64,000 bases of DNA from Actinophytocola algeriensis (GTDB lineage Bacteria; Actinomycetota; Actinomycetes; Mycobacteriales; Pseudonocardiaceae), in the NCBI RefSeq assembly GCF_014203735.1, contig NZ_JACHJQ010000011.1, forward strand, positions 1 to 64,000. Direction: 5' to 3'. Positions 33,420-42,132 of the stretch are shown here, one piece after another. The notes under the pieces were generated by a model, which saw only the letters and a list, made by a program, of their open reading frames with translations, was not told where the DNA came from and did not search any database. A program made the position numbers and the translations under genes. Within the stretch, counting starts at the first letter, position 1. Each line of letters begins with the position of its first letter.

Positions 33420-34712
33420 ATGCGTGCTGCCCTGGTCGCCAGTGCCGTTGGTGCCGTTGTCTGCGCCACGGTCGCCCTGTCCACCCCCGCGGTCGCCTCT
33501 GGTGTTGCCTCTGGGGCACCCGCCGGCTGTGCCCGGGTCCACGTGCCCATGGCGGAACGCCAGGTGGTGTCCTGTCTCGACGAGCTGACGACCGCGGGCA
33601 CCGCCGCGTCCGGGCACACGGTCGCCGCCGACTGGGCCGGTCTCACGCAGGCGTCGCTGCCGCAACCCAGTGGTGTGCCGGGCATCCAGGTCGACGGCTA
33701 CTTCTCCGACACGTCCACGACCAACGCCAACAACGGCTGGCACCACGACGCGCAGTTCGTGCTGCGGCTGCCGGACGAGTGGAACGGCGGCCTGGTCGTG
33801 ACGGGCTCTCCTGGCTCGCGCCGCCAGTACGCGAACGACCGCGCGATCGCGGACTTCGTGCTGTCCAAGGGATACGCGTTCGCCGCGACCGACAAGGGCA
33901 ACACCGGCGTCACCTTCTACCACGACGGCCGCAGGCCCGGCGACGCGCTCGCCGAGTGGAACACCCGCGTCACCCAGCTGACGATCGCGGCGAAAGCCGT
34001 TGTGGCGCAACGGTATGGACGGCTCCCCGCCCGCACGCTGATGGCGGGCATCTCCAACGGTGGCTACCTGGTGCGCTGGCAGCTGGAGAACGTGCCGTGG
34101 CTGTACGACGGCGGCATCGACTGGGAGGGCACGCTCTGGACCACGAAGGGCCCGAACCTGTTCACGTTCCTGCCCGGCGCGATGAGGAACTACCCGGGCT
34201 ACGCGGCGGGGTCACCGGCGGCACACGACGCGATGCTGGCCGCGGGCTACGCACCGGGCTCGGAGTTCCTGTGGCCGTTCCACAACCAGGTCTACTGGGA
34301 CCTCACACAACGCACGTACCGCGAGGAGTTCGACCCGTCGTTCGACGGTGACCTGGACGCCGGCGTCCCGTACTGCGCGAGCGGCACCCCGCACTGCGAC
34401 GCGGACTACGACTACGCGTCCCGCCCGAGGTCGGTCCACGCGGCGGTCGCGAAGGTCGCGCTGACGGGCCGCATCGGCAAACCGATGATCACGTTGCACG
34501 GCACGCTCGACACGCTGCTCCCGATCAGCCGGAGCAGCGACGTGTACGCGCGGATGATCCACGACAAGGGCCGCGACCACCTGCACCGCTACCACCGCGT
34601 CGAGGGCGGCAACCACACCGACGGGCTGGTGGACACGTACCCGGACAAGCTCGTCCCGCTGGCCCCGGAGTTCCGGAAGGCGGTCACCGAGATGGAGAAC
34701 TGGCTGCGCTGA
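33420..34712 (+). CDS. secreted alpha/beta hydrolase, tannase/feruloyl esterase or 3-hydroxybutyrate-oligomer hydrolase type
   Basis: 430 aa. Signal peptide ALVASAVGAVVCATVALSTPAVA. RLPDEWNGGLVVTGSPG, nucleophile elbow MAGISNGGYLVRWQLE (Ser near 205), MITLHGTLDTLLPI and VEGGNHTDG (candidate acid and His) give a complete triad. Pairing with a PHB-depolymerase-family gene would fit polyester breakdown, but substrate is unproven. The 3' end overlaps the convergent MFS gene by 29 nt. Confidence 0.8.
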   Translation: MRAALVASAVGAVVCATVALSTPAVASGVASGAPAGCARVHVPMAERQVVSCLDELTTAGTAASGHTVAADWAGLTQASLPQPSGVPGIQVDGYFSDTSTTNANNGWHHDAQFVLRLPDEWNGGLVVTGSPGSRRQYANDRAIADFVLSKGYAFAATDKGNTGVTFYHDGRRPGDALAEWNTRVTQLTIAAKAVVAQRYGRLPARTLMAGISNGGYLVRWQLENVPWLYDGGIDWEGTLWTTKGPNLFTFLPGAMRNYPGYAAGSPAAHDAMLAAGYAPGSEFLWPFHNQVYWDLTQRTYREEFDPSFDGDLDAGVPYCASGTPHCDADYDYASRPRSVHAAVAKVALTGRIGKPMITLHGTLDTLLPISRSSDVYARMIHDKGRDHLHRYHRVEGGNHTDGLVDTYPDKLVPLAPEFRKAVTEMENWLR

Positions 34713-35856
34713 GCGCGTCGGCGGGTAGGCGGGCACCGAGCCACCGGAACGCGCCCGCGCCGGCGGTGGCGGCGGCAGCGACCACCAGCCACGGCACCCA
34801 CACCCCGGCCGCGAACAGCGCGACGACGGCGGGTGCCAGCACCACGGGCACGGTGAACGCGTACTGGAACGCGGCGAGGTGCCGCCCTCGGGACTCGGCG
34901 GGCGCCATCGCGACGGCGAGGGCGTTGGCCCGTGCTCCGAAGAGGACACCACTGACGGCGAGCACCAGCGAGGTGGCCAGCAGCCACGCGGGCCGCCACC
35001 CGGCGGGCAGGGCCACGGCGACCAGACACAGGGCGCACCAGACGGCCATGAGCACGGCGGCGTGCGCGAGTGTGGTGGTGCGCGGCAGGTTCCGGGTGAG
35101 CCGGACGGCGAGCGTGCCGCACGTGCTGGTCACGGCGGTGTGGAGCGCGAGGATGACACCGGGCAGCCACGCGGGCGACCCGAGGTCGAGCACGTACACG
35201 GGCAGACCGACGAGGAAGAAGTCCAACCCGAGCGCCACGAGCCCGGTGACGACGACGATCCCGAGGAACCGCCGGGAGATCCGGTGCCCGGTCACGCGGA
35301 CGGCGGGTGTGTGCGGCGCGCGCACCCGCGACGCGAGCATCAGCGCGCAGGCAACGAAACTGACGGCGTTCACGGCCGCGGCGACCCGCAGCGACCCGAA
35401 CGCGAGCAGCCCGCCGGCGGCCAGCGCCCCGAGCCCGAAGCACGCCGCCCGCACCATGCCGACGACGGCGAAGGGGTGGTCCTTGGGCCGGTCCCCGACG
35501 ACGTCGGCGATGAGCGCGAACAACGAACTGTAGAACAGCTGCTGTCCGGCGGCGAGCAGGCAGACGGCGACGGCGACGGTGGCGATCCCGTCCGCGACGA
35601 GGAAACCGAGGGCGCCCAGGGCCTGCACGACCTGTGAGGCGATCACGACCGGCCGCGGCCCGACCCGGTCGACGAACCGCCCCGCGATCGGCGGCACGAG
35701 CAACCCGACCACGGTCCCGGCGGTGACGGTCACCCCGGCGACGGCGAGCGGCAGCCCGATCTCGCGGGTCGCGTAGACCAGGGTGAGCGGCAGGAACAGC
35801 CCGGACCCGAAGTTGTCGACCCCCAGCGCGATCAACAGTGCGAGCACCGGACCCAC
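34684..35856 (-). CDS. MFS transporter
   Basis: 390 aa with about twelve hydrophobic helices. The loop 2-3 motif is GRFVDRVGPRPVVI near residue 60. FYSSLFALIADVVGDRPKD and GARANALAVAMAPAESRGRHLAAFQ resemble drug/unknown-substrate MFS of the MdtH-like type. GTG at 35856 begins just before the first helix; longer frames would read through the 30-bp repeats and are rejected. Substrate unknown. Confidence 0.85.
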   Translation of the reverse strand: MGPVLALLIALGVDNFGSGLFLPLTLVYATREIGLPLAVAGVTVTAGTVVGLLVPPIAGRFVDRVGPRPVVIASQVVQALGALGFLVADGIATVAVAVCLLAAGQQLFYSSLFALIADVVGDRPKDHPFAVVGMVRAACFGLGALAAGGLLAFGSLRVAAAVNAVSFVACALMLASRVRAPHTPAVRVTGHRISRRFLGIVVVTGLVALGLDFFLVGLPVYVLDLGSPAWLPGVILALHTAVTSTCGTLAVRLTRNLPRTTTLAHAAVLMAVWCALCLVAVALPAGWRPAWLLATSLVLAVSGVLFGARANALAVAMAPAESRGRHLAAFQYAFTVPVVLAPAVVALFAAGVWVPWLVVAAAATAGAGAFRWLGARLPADALSAASSPSR

Positions 35857-35929
35857 TGTGCCAGCGGGTGGCTTACAGCCAAGCCCCGCCCCGACATCTC
35901 GAAGACGCTGCCGAGACAGCAGCAATGCC

Positions 35930-36001
35930 ACGAAGGGCCCCTTCGTAACACCCGGCGTGATGAAGGACCCCTTCGTTGCGCTCAACGTGATGAAGGACCC
36001 C
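35930..36001. repeat. 30-bp tandem repeat, ATGAAGGACCCCTTCGT family
   Basis: Units start at 35930, 35960 and 35990 (partial), each with a palindromic core like GAAGGaCCCCTTC. Same 30-bp period and core as the repeat at 412. It lies just downstream of the truncated YdeI gene. Confidence 0.8.
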
Positions 36002-36067
36002 AACCAGCAATCGAGAAACACAGGCCCAACGCCCAGAACGACGTCTTCCAGAAATCGTCGGCGACCA

Positions 36068-36412
36068 TCACGGCGACCAGCGCCCGTTCGCCTTCGCCGT
36101 GTCGATGGCTGTTTGTCCGTGGGGTGTCATCAGCCCCTGCTCGATCAACCTGGCCGCGCGCTCGCGGTTCGACGCGCTCCACGAGCTGCGCGACCGCCGT
36201 GGCGTGAACCGCAGCCGCGAGTGCCCGGCGTCGTGCTTGCGGTGCAGCCCGTCGATCCACCCGAAACACAACGCCTGCTCGACCGCCTCCTGGTACGGCA
36301 CGCCGGGCAGCCCCTTGTGCGGGATCACCAGCCACACCTCGGAAGCCGAAGCACAGTGGGCCGCCAGCCACGTCCGCCATTCGCCTGCGGTGCGCACCTC
36401 GATGATGTCCAT
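36068..36412 (-). pseudogene. YdeI/OmpD-associated family protein, C-terminally truncated
   Basis: 114 aa from ATG 36412. EWRTWLAAHCASASEVWLVIPHKGLPGVPYQEAVEQALCFGWIDGLHRKHDA and the following FTPRRSRSSWSASNRERAARLIEQGLMTPHGQ are the conserved N-terminal two thirds of the YdeI family (members are usually about 190 aa). The family continues after ANGRW, but here a stop follows within two codons. The downstream 60 nt do not encode the rest in any frame before the repeats begin. Probably truncated; a functional short version is not excluded. Confidence 0.65.
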
Positions 36413-36454
36413 GCACACCATGCTCCCGGCCAAAGTGCTCACCGACTGAGCGCT

Positions 36455-38386
36455 TTACCCGTGCAGTTGGTGCAACCGCAGCGCGATCTGGATCTCGAGT
36501 GCCCGCGCGGGCGTCTGCCAGTCGTCGCCGAGCAGGGACGCGATGCGGTCCAGCCGCTGCACGACCGTGTTGACGTGCACGTGCAGCACGTCCTTCGCGC
36601 GCGTCAGGTTCGTACCGCACTCGAAGTACGCCTGCAGCGTCGCCACGAGGTCGGTCCCGCGCCGCTGGTCGTAGTCCAGCACCGGTCCGAGCGTCGCCCG
36701 CACGTACCCCGCCAGGTCCGTGCGGTCGCCGATCAGCTGACCCACGAACCCGAGATCGGCCAGCGCGGCCCCGTGCCCGACCCGGCCCAGCGCGAGCAGC
36801 GACCGGACACACCGCCGTGCCTCGTCCGCGGCCGCGGCCAACGCGGCGGGCCCAGCGGCGGGGCCGGACGCGCCCACGGTCACGGGGGCCTCCACCGACG
36901 CCGAAAGCGAGGTCGCCAGCCGGCCCGCCAGCTCCGACGGGTCCCCGTCGGCCACCAGCAGCACCACCTGCTCGGCATGCAACCCGACCAGCGTCGCGAA
37001 CCGCCCGCACGCCATCGCCAGCCGCCGCCGCGGTACACCGTCGACGTGCGCGATCAGCACCGCGTGCGGCGCGGCCAGGTCGATGCCCAGCCGGCGGCCG
37101 CGCGCCAGCAGCGCGGCCGGGTTGCGGTCCGGGGCGGTCAGCAGATCGGTCAGCAGCTCACCGCGGACCTCGTCCTCCGCCTTCGCCACCGACCGGCGCA
37201 GCAGCAACAGCAGCGCCGCGACCACGCACGCCCGCTCGAACAGCCGCCGGTCCGCCTCGTCGAGTGCCGCGCGGCCGGTCAGCACGAGACTGCCGAGCAG
37301 TTCCGGGCCGGCCAGCACGGCGCACACCCACTGGTCACCGACCCGCACCGCCCGGCCGGCCGCCCGCGACGCCGCGACCGCCTCCTCCGGCCAGATGACT
37401 GCCGCCGCCACCGCGCCCGCGAACCCCGACCGGGTCGGTGCGTTGCCGGTGCCGACCACCGGCGGGGTGGCCACGGGAACGCGGGCCAGCTCGGCGCCGG
37501 ACGCGTCGAAGAACACAATGCCGCCGTCGAGGACCGCGGCCACCTCGGCGGCCACCTCCGCCACGTCACCGCCGCGGAGCACCAGCTCCATCAGCCGGTC
37601 GTGGGCGTCCTCCGCCCGGCGCATCGAGTCGTTGCCCGCGCTGATCGTCTCGTTCGCGCGCCGGGTCTCGTCCAGCAGCTGCGCGTTGTCGATGGCGATC
37701 GCGGCGTGGTCGGCCAGCGACGCCAGCAGCGCGACCTCCTCCGCGGTGAACTCGCGGCGCTGCCGGTCGGCGGCGAACAGCACGCCGATCACCTTGCTGC
37801 CCAGCATGAGCGGCACACCGAGGATGCCGACCATGCGTTCGGCCGCCACCGCGTCGTCGATCGACGACTTGTGCGCGAACCGGGGGTCGGACAGGTAGTC
37901 GGCGCTCGCGTACGGGTGGGCGGTCTGCGCGACCAGACCGCCGAGGCCCTCGCCGTGCCCGATCCGCAGGCTCGGCAGCAGCGACGACACCGAACCGTCG
38001 GTGACCCGCATGTACGTGGTCCCGGCGGCCTCGTCGTTGAGCGACAGGTACGACAGGTCCACGCGCAGCAGCATCCGCGCGCGGTGCACGATTGAGCGCA
38101 GCACCGCGTCGAGGTCCCGCAGCTTCGACAGGTCGCTCGCCGTGTCGAACAGCGCCCGCAGCTCGGTCTCGCGGCGCCGGTGCTCGGTCAGCGTGTGCCG
38201 GATCCGCAGCGCCACCTCGGTCGCCCGCGCGAGCGCCGTGTGCTCCTCGTCGGACAGCCCGGCCGAGCGCGCGGCCACCGGCACGTGCGCCAGCTGCTCG
38301 CCGCTCGCGTCACTGGCGAGCAGGTCGAGCAGCCGGCGCACGGCATCGTTGACGGCTGTGCCGACGCCTCGGTCCACGCTGGTCAT
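36455..38386 (-). CDS. GAF-domain PucR/CdaR-type transcriptional regulator
   Basis: 643 aa. The GAF domain (about 75-230) has LFDTASDLSKLRDLDAVLRSIVHRARMLL and LGVPLMLGSKVIGVLFAADR. A GGDEF-like/diguanylate-related middle part follows, and the C-terminal PucR-type HTH has LVATLQAYFECGTNLTRAKDVLHVHVNTVVQRLDRIASLLG (about 575-620). Proteins like this regulate catabolic or transport genes in response to small ligands. It overlaps the stop of the MFS transporter by 4 nt (ATGA), so it is cotranscribed with and likely controls it. Confidence 0.9.
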   Translation of the reverse strand: MTSVDRGVGTAVNDAVRRLLDLLASDASGEQLAHVPVAARSAGLSDEEHTALARATEVALRIRHTLTEHRRRETELRALFDTASDLSKLRDLDAVLRSIVHRARMLLRVDLSYLSLNDEAAGTTYMRVTDGSVSSLLPSLRIGHGEGLGGLVAQTAHPYASADYLSDPRFAHKSSIDDAVAAERMVGILGVPLMLGSKVIGVLFAADRQRREFTAEEVALLASLADHAAIAIDNAQLLDETRRANETISAGNDSMRRAEDAHDRLMELVLRGGDVAEVAAEVAAVLDGGIVFFDASGAELARVPVATPPVVGTGNAPTRSGFAGAVAAAVIWPEEAVAASRAAGRAVRVGDQWVCAVLAGPELLGSLVLTGRAALDEADRRLFERACVVAALLLLLRRSVAKAEDEVRGELLTDLLTAPDRNPAALLARGRRLGIDLAAPHAVLIAHVDGVPRRRLAMACGRFATLVGLHAEQVVLLVADGDPSELAGRLATSLSASVEAPVTVGASGPAAGPAALAAAADEARRCVRSLLALGRVGHGAALADLGFVGQLIGDRTDLAGYVRATLGPVLDYDQRRGTDLVATLQAYFECGTNLTRAKDVLHVHVNTVVQRLDRIASLLGDDWQTPARALEIQIALRLHQLHG

Positions 38387-39762
38387 CGTGTCACTAGTGG
38401 TGCGCTGTCGTCAGCGGAGCGGACCTCCTCGGGTTCGAGCGACGCGCCCTTGGTCTCCCGCGCCACCAGCACCGCGACCACGGTGATCAGGCACATCGCG
38501 ACCAGGTACAGCGACACCGGCAGCGTCGAGTCCCACGCGTCGAGCAGCGCGACCGCGATCAGCGGCGCGACCGCACCGGCCAGGATCGACGCGAGCTGGT
38601 AGCCGACCGACGCGCCCGAGTAGCGCACCCGCGTGCCGAACAGCTCGGAGAAGAACGCCGCCTGCGGGCCGTACATGGCGCCGTGCAGCACGAGGCCGAC
38701 CGTGGTGGCGAACGCGATCACGCCGAACGACCTCGTGTCGAGCAGCGCGAAGAACACGAAGCCCCACGCGCCCATCGCGACCGCGCCGAACAGGTACACC
38801 GCACGCCGCCCGATCCGGTCGGACAGCAGGCCCCACAAGGGGATCGTGACGAAGTGGATGGCCGAGCCGATCAGCACCGCGTTGAGGCCGACCGACTTCG
38901 CGAGGTCCAGCGACTCGGTGATGTACACGAGGATGAACGCGGTGATCACGTAGTACGAGACGTTCTCGCCCATCCGCGCGCCCATCGCGATCAGCACCTG
39001 CCGCCAGTTGTGCTTGAACACCTGCACGATCGGCGCCTTCTCCTCGGCGCCGCGCTCCTCGGCTTTCCGTTGTGCGGCGAGGAACACCGGCGACTCGGCG
39101 ACCGCGAGCCGGATCCACAGGCCGATCACCACGAGCACCGCGGACAGCAGGAACGGGATCCGCCAGCCCCACGACAGGAACGCCTCGTCGGTCTGCACCG
39201 CGGCGAGGATCGCGAGCACGGCGGTGGCGAGCAGGTTGCCGCCTGGCGCGCCGCACTGCGGCCACGACGCCCAGAAGCCGCGGCGTGCCGCGCCGCCGTG
39301 CTCGGACACGATGAGCACCGCGCCACCCCACTCGCCGCCGAGCGCGAAGCCCTGGACGAGGCGCAGCAGGGTGAGCAGGACCGGCGCCGCCACGCCGATC
39401 GTCGCGTACGTGGGCAGCAGGCCCATCGCGAACGTGGCGCCGCCCATCATCAGGAGGCTGATCACGAGCAGCTTCTTGCGGCCGATCTTGTCGCCGTAGT
39501 GGCCGAAGATCAGCCCGCCGATGGGCCGGGCGAGGAAGCCGATCGCGTAGGTGGTGAACGCGAGCAGCGTGCCGGTCAGCGGGTCGGAGGTGGGGAAGAA
39601 CAGCTTGTTGAACACCAGCGCGGCGGCCGATGAGTAGAGGAAGAAGTCGTACCACTCGACGGTCGTGCCGACGAGGCTCGCAGACACGATCCTGGCGAGT
39701 GAGCGAGCTCGCGAGCGATCAGTCGGCTCAGAGCGGGGTGTGTGAGCAGGGCCACTGGTCAT
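38383..39762 (-). CDS. MFS transporter, metabolite:H+ symporter (MHS) family
   Basis: 459 aa, twelve predicted helices. ASLVGTTVEWYDFFLYSSAAALVFNKLFFP near residue 30, FLARPIGGLIFGHYGDKIGRKKLL and RLVQGFALGGEWGGAVLIVSEH are diagnostic of the MHS subgroup (proline/betaine, shikimate, citrate importers). Substrate is not fixed by sequence. An 18-bp palindrome (39780-39797) lies just upstream. Same operon as the GAF-PucR regulator. Confidence 0.92.
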   Translation of the reverse strand: MTSGPAHTPRSEPTDRSRARSLARIVSASLVGTTVEWYDFFLYSSAAALVFNKLFFPTSDPLTGTLLAFTTYAIGFLARPIGGLIFGHYGDKIGRKKLLVISLLMMGGATFAMGLLPTYATIGVAAPVLLTLLRLVQGFALGGEWGGAVLIVSEHGGAARRGFWASWPQCGAPGGNLLATAVLAILAAVQTDEAFLSWGWRIPFLLSAVLVVIGLWIRLAVAESPVFLAAQRKAEERGAEEKAPIVQVFKHNWRQVLIAMGARMGENVSYYVITAFILVYITESLDLAKSVGLNAVLIGSAIHFVTIPLWGLLSDRIGRRAVYLFGAVAMGAWGFVFFALLDTRSFGVIAFATTVGLVLHGAMYGPQAAFFSELFGTRVRYSGASVGYQLASILAGAVAPLIAVALLDAWDSTLPVSLYLVAMCLITVVAVLVARETKGASLEPEEVRSADDSAPLVTR

Positions 39763-39779
39763 GAGTGAAAACGTTAGGT

Positions 39780-39797
39780 TTCACGACGGCTCGTGAA
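39780..39797. promoter_or_regulatory. TTCACGA-n4-TCGTGAA palindrome upstream of the MHS transporter
   Basis: Perfect 7-bp arms (39780-39786, 39791-39797), 18 bp before the transporter ATG on the minus strand. Candidate operator for the PucR-type regulator encoded in the same operon (inference). Confidence 0.5.
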
Positions 39798-39889
39798 CCA
39801 TGTGTCAACCGGACATATCACGTGACGATCGAGTGGTGACGCGGGCCACAGGTGGCCGTCGAGTATGCGACCTGGCTAATGTTGGAAGC

Positions 39890-40237
39890 GTGATTTGCCC
39901 GAAGTGTCAGAACGCGATGCGCACCGTGGACCGCCAAGGCATCCACATCGACCAGTGCGACAGCTGCCGCGGGATCTTCCTCGACCGCGGTGAGCTGGAG
40001 GCCATCCTGAACGCCGAGCGCCAGTACTCGGCACAGGCCGCGCCGCCGCCGTACCAGGGCGGTCCGCCGCAGCCCTACCAGGGCGGTCCACCGCCGGGCC
40101 GGTACTCCGACTCGCCGCGCGGCTACTCGGACTCCCCCCGCGGCTACCGCGGCGGGTATGCCGACTCGCCACGTGGCCACCACGGTGGTCACGGCCACCG
40201 GCGTCGCAAGAGCTTCATGGAGCAGCTGTTCGACTGA
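39890..40237 (+). CDS. TFIIB-type zinc-ribbon protein with repetitive tail
   Basis: 115 aa. CPKCQNAM...CDSCRGIFLDRGELEAIL (residues 3-45) is the zf-TFIIB family pattern with four Cys. The remainder is low complexity: YQGGPPQP repeats, then SDSPRGY repeated three times, a His/Gly-rich patch and RRRKSFMEQLFD at the end, common in this family. Function unknown; possibly metal binding or protein-protein contacts. GTG at 39890 with GGAAG close upstream; it ends 13 nt before the next gene. Confidence 0.85.
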   Translation: MICPKCQNAMRTVDRQGIHIDQCDSCRGIFLDRGELEAILNAERQYSAQAAPPPYQGGPPQPYQGGPPPGRYSDSPRGYSDSPRGYRGGYADSPRGHHGGHGHRRRKSFMEQLFD

Positions 40238-40250
40238 GGCATCCCTGTCC

Positions 40251-40925
40251 GTGCACCCCATGATCTGCGCGGGTTGCGGTCACTGGACCGACGAACCGCG
40301 GGTCGAGATCGCCGGCGCCGGCACGGTTCTCGTGTGTGTCGAGTGTGGACACCGAGAGCCGTACCGGCGCCTGCCGCTGTTCGCGGTCACCGGCCCCAGC
40401 GGCACGGGCAAGTCGACGGTCGGCCGCGTGCTGGTCGACCGGCTCGCCGACGAGTGCGTGATCGTCGAGCAGGACCTGTTGTGGGTGGGCGCGTTGCGCG
40501 ACCCGACCGGGGACTCGGAGGCGTTCCGCCAGACGTGGCTGCGGCTCGCGGCGAGCCTGCAGCAGTCGGGCCGTCCCGTGGTGTTGTGCGGCACGGTCGT
40601 GCCGCCGCAGTTCGAGGGCAGGCCGGAACGCGCGCTGTTCAGCGACATCCACTACCTGGCACTGGTGTGCGACGTGGACGTGCTCCGCGCCCGGCTGCGG
40701 GCCCGCCCCGCCTGGCGCGGCTGGGACGAGGCCCGCATCGACGAGATGCTCGACTTCGCGGAGTGGGTGCGCACCGAGGAGACCGAGCCGCCGATGACGC
40801 GGCTGGACACCACGACCACGCCCGTCGCCGAGACCGCCGACGCGATCGAGAAGTGGGTGCGCGCCCGGCTAGGGCCGGGCGATGATCGACAGCTCCACCC
40901 CGAACGGGTCGCGGAACACGGCTGA
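40251..40925 (+). CDS. P-loop kinase/AAA-type ATPase with N-terminal zinc ribbon
   Basis: 224 aa. CAGC and CVEC pairs (residues 6-35) form a small zinc ribbon. Walker A GPSGTGKST follows near residue 47, then DLLWVGALRD, VVLCGTVVPPQFEGRPER and a Arg-rich lid with RLRARPAWRGWDE. This resembles gluconate/shikimate/nucleoside kinase-like P-loop proteins of actinomycetes without a defined substrate. GTG at 40251 has GAGG about 10 nt upstream; ATG three codons later is possible. Its 3' end overlaps the convergent VOC gene by 57 nt. Confidence 0.8.
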   Translation: MHPMICAGCGHWTDEPRVEIAGAGTVLVCVECGHREPYRRLPLFAVTGPSGTGKSTVGRVLVDRLADECVIVEQDLLWVGALRDPTGDSEAFRQTWLRLAASLQQSGRPVVLCGTVVPPQFEGRPERALFSDIHYLALVCDVDVLRARLRARPAWRGWDEARIDEMLDFAEWVRTEETEPPMTRLDTTTTPVAETADAIEKWVRARLGPGDDRQLHPERVAEHG

Positions 40926-41588
40926 CCTGCCGTAGGGCGTGTCGTCGGGCTTGATGTCGCCGCCGCCTGCCTTCGCCAGCGTCGCGTCGGTGTCGGCGAC
41001 CTCGAAGCACGTGCCCCAGGCTGGTGTCGCGCCCGGCACGCCCATGATCCCGCCGACCTCGTGCCCGTCCGGGCGGCGCAGGAACGTGAAGTCGAACTCC
41101 GGCAGGTCCGGGTTGCCGTCGAGATCGAAGCCGAACACCGCCGGGTAGAACTCGCGGGCCGGACCGGGCTGCCCGGTCACGAGGTCGTTGCGCACCAGCG
41201 TGTCCGGCTCGTTCACGAGCCGGCAGCCGGGGAACGTGCGGCCCTGCCACAGCCCGAACACCGCTCCCGCCGGGTCGGTCGCGAGTGCGGCCCGGCCGAG
41301 GTCGCCGACGTCGTGCGGCTCCTCGGTGACGGTGCCACCTGCCGCCGTGATCGCCTTGGCGGTGGCGTCGCAGTCGTCGGTGGCGAGGTGCACCGTCCAG
41401 CCGCCCGTGCCTTCCCGGACCCCGGCCACCGGCACGCCCCGCAGCAAGCACATGGTGCCCAGCTCGCCGTCCTCGAAGGACCACCCGAACACGCCGCCGT
41501 AGTAGTCCTTCGCCGCCGCCACGTCCGGCACCCGCAGGTCCAGCCACGTGGGCGTGCCCAGCGGCTGGTTCTCGTTCACTTCGCTCAT
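40869..41588 (-). CDS. VOC (glyoxalase/bleomycin resistance) family protein
   Basis: 239 aa with two VOC modules: TPTWLDLRVPDVAAAKDYYGGVFGW (near residue 10) and a second half from about 130 (AREFYPAVFGFDLD, GTCFEVADTDATLAKA, FRDPFGVELSII). This matches the 27-kDa glyoxalase-like proteins of actinomycetes with unknown substrates. ATG at 41588 begins MSEVNENQP; an upstream ATG (41609) is possible. Convergent overlap with the kinase gene. Confidence 0.87.
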   Translation of the reverse strand: MSEVNENQPLGTPTWLDLRVPDVAAAKDYYGGVFGWSFEDGELGTMCLLRGVPVAGVREGTGGWTVHLATDDCDATAKAITAAGGTVTEEPHDVGDLGRAALATDPAGAVFGLWQGRTFPGCRLVNEPDTLVRNDLVTGQPGPAREFYPAVFGFDLDGNPDLPEFDFTFLRRPDGHEVGGIMGVPGATPAWGTCFEVADTDATLAKAGGGDIKPDDTPYGRSAVFRDPFGVELSIIARP

Positions 41589-41649
41589 GGCGGGCACGCT
41601 ACGGGCCATGTAGGTCAGGACAGGTCCTAGTTGCGACGTGCGCCACGAC

Positions 41650-41692
41650 TGCAAGCAGTGTGCTTGCAACTGCTAGCACTCCGGCGTACGGT
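41650..41692 (+). promoter_or_regulatory. palindromic operator and promoter of the XRE-hbhA operon
   Basis: TGCAAGCA-gtg-TGCTTGCA (41650-41668) is a perfect 8-bp-arm dyad. A TTGCAA -35 (41664-41669), 17-nt spacer and TACGGT -10 (41687-41692) overlap it. The XRE regulator 30 nt downstream probably binds here. Confidence 0.65.
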
Positions 41693-41722
41693 CGAAGTTG
41701 TCACGAGGAGGTGGCCGGGCGG

Positions 41723-42127
41723 ATGAGCAGGATGAACGAGAACCCGATCGACAAGGTCGCCGACCTCGGACGGGACATCGGCGAGTACATCAAGCAGCAG
41801 CGCAGCAACGCGAAGATCTCGTTGCGCCAGCTGTCGAAGCTCGCGGGGGTGTCCAACCCGTACCTCAGCCAGATCGAGCGGGGACTGCGCAAGCCCAGCG
41901 CGGAAATCCTGCAGCAGATCGCCAAGGGTCTGCGGATCTCGGCCGAGGCGCTCTACGTACAGGCCGGAATTCTCGACCTGCCGCAGGGTGGACCGGTGGT
42001 GGACGCGGTGCGCGCGGACATGACGCTCACCGAACGTCAGAAGCAGGTGCTGCTCGACGTGTACGAGTCCTTCCGCCGCGAGAACGCCACCACCACCACA
42101 GCGACTGAACCTGAGAACAAGGAGTGA
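41723..42127 (+). CDS. XRE-family regulator upstream of hbhA-like gene
   Basis: 134 aa. The HTH_3 domain spans about residues 20-80: EYIKQQRSNAKISLRQLSKLAGVSNPYLSQIERGLRKPSAEILQQIAKGL. The C-terminal part (TLTERQKQVLLDVYESFRRE) is helical, with a Thr-rich tail. This matches the gene preceding hbhA in mycobacteria (Rv0474; established synteny). ATG at 41723 with GAGGAGG about 10 nt upstream. It likely autoregulates through the dyad at 41650. Confidence 0.9.
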   Translation: MSRMNENPIDKVADLGRDIGEYIKQQRSNAKISLRQLSKLAGVSNPYLSQIERGLRKPSAEILQQIAKGLRISAEALYVQAGILDLPQGGPVVDAVRADMTLTERQKQVLLDVYESFRRENATTTTATEPENKE

Positions 42128-42132
42128 GAGAC

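Noticed and set aside
34684-36021. N-terminally extended MFS protein starting at 36021
   Set aside because: The extra residues translate the 30-bp repeats (SFIT/KGPFVA-type peptides) and precede the first membrane helix; GTG 35856 gives the normal family start.
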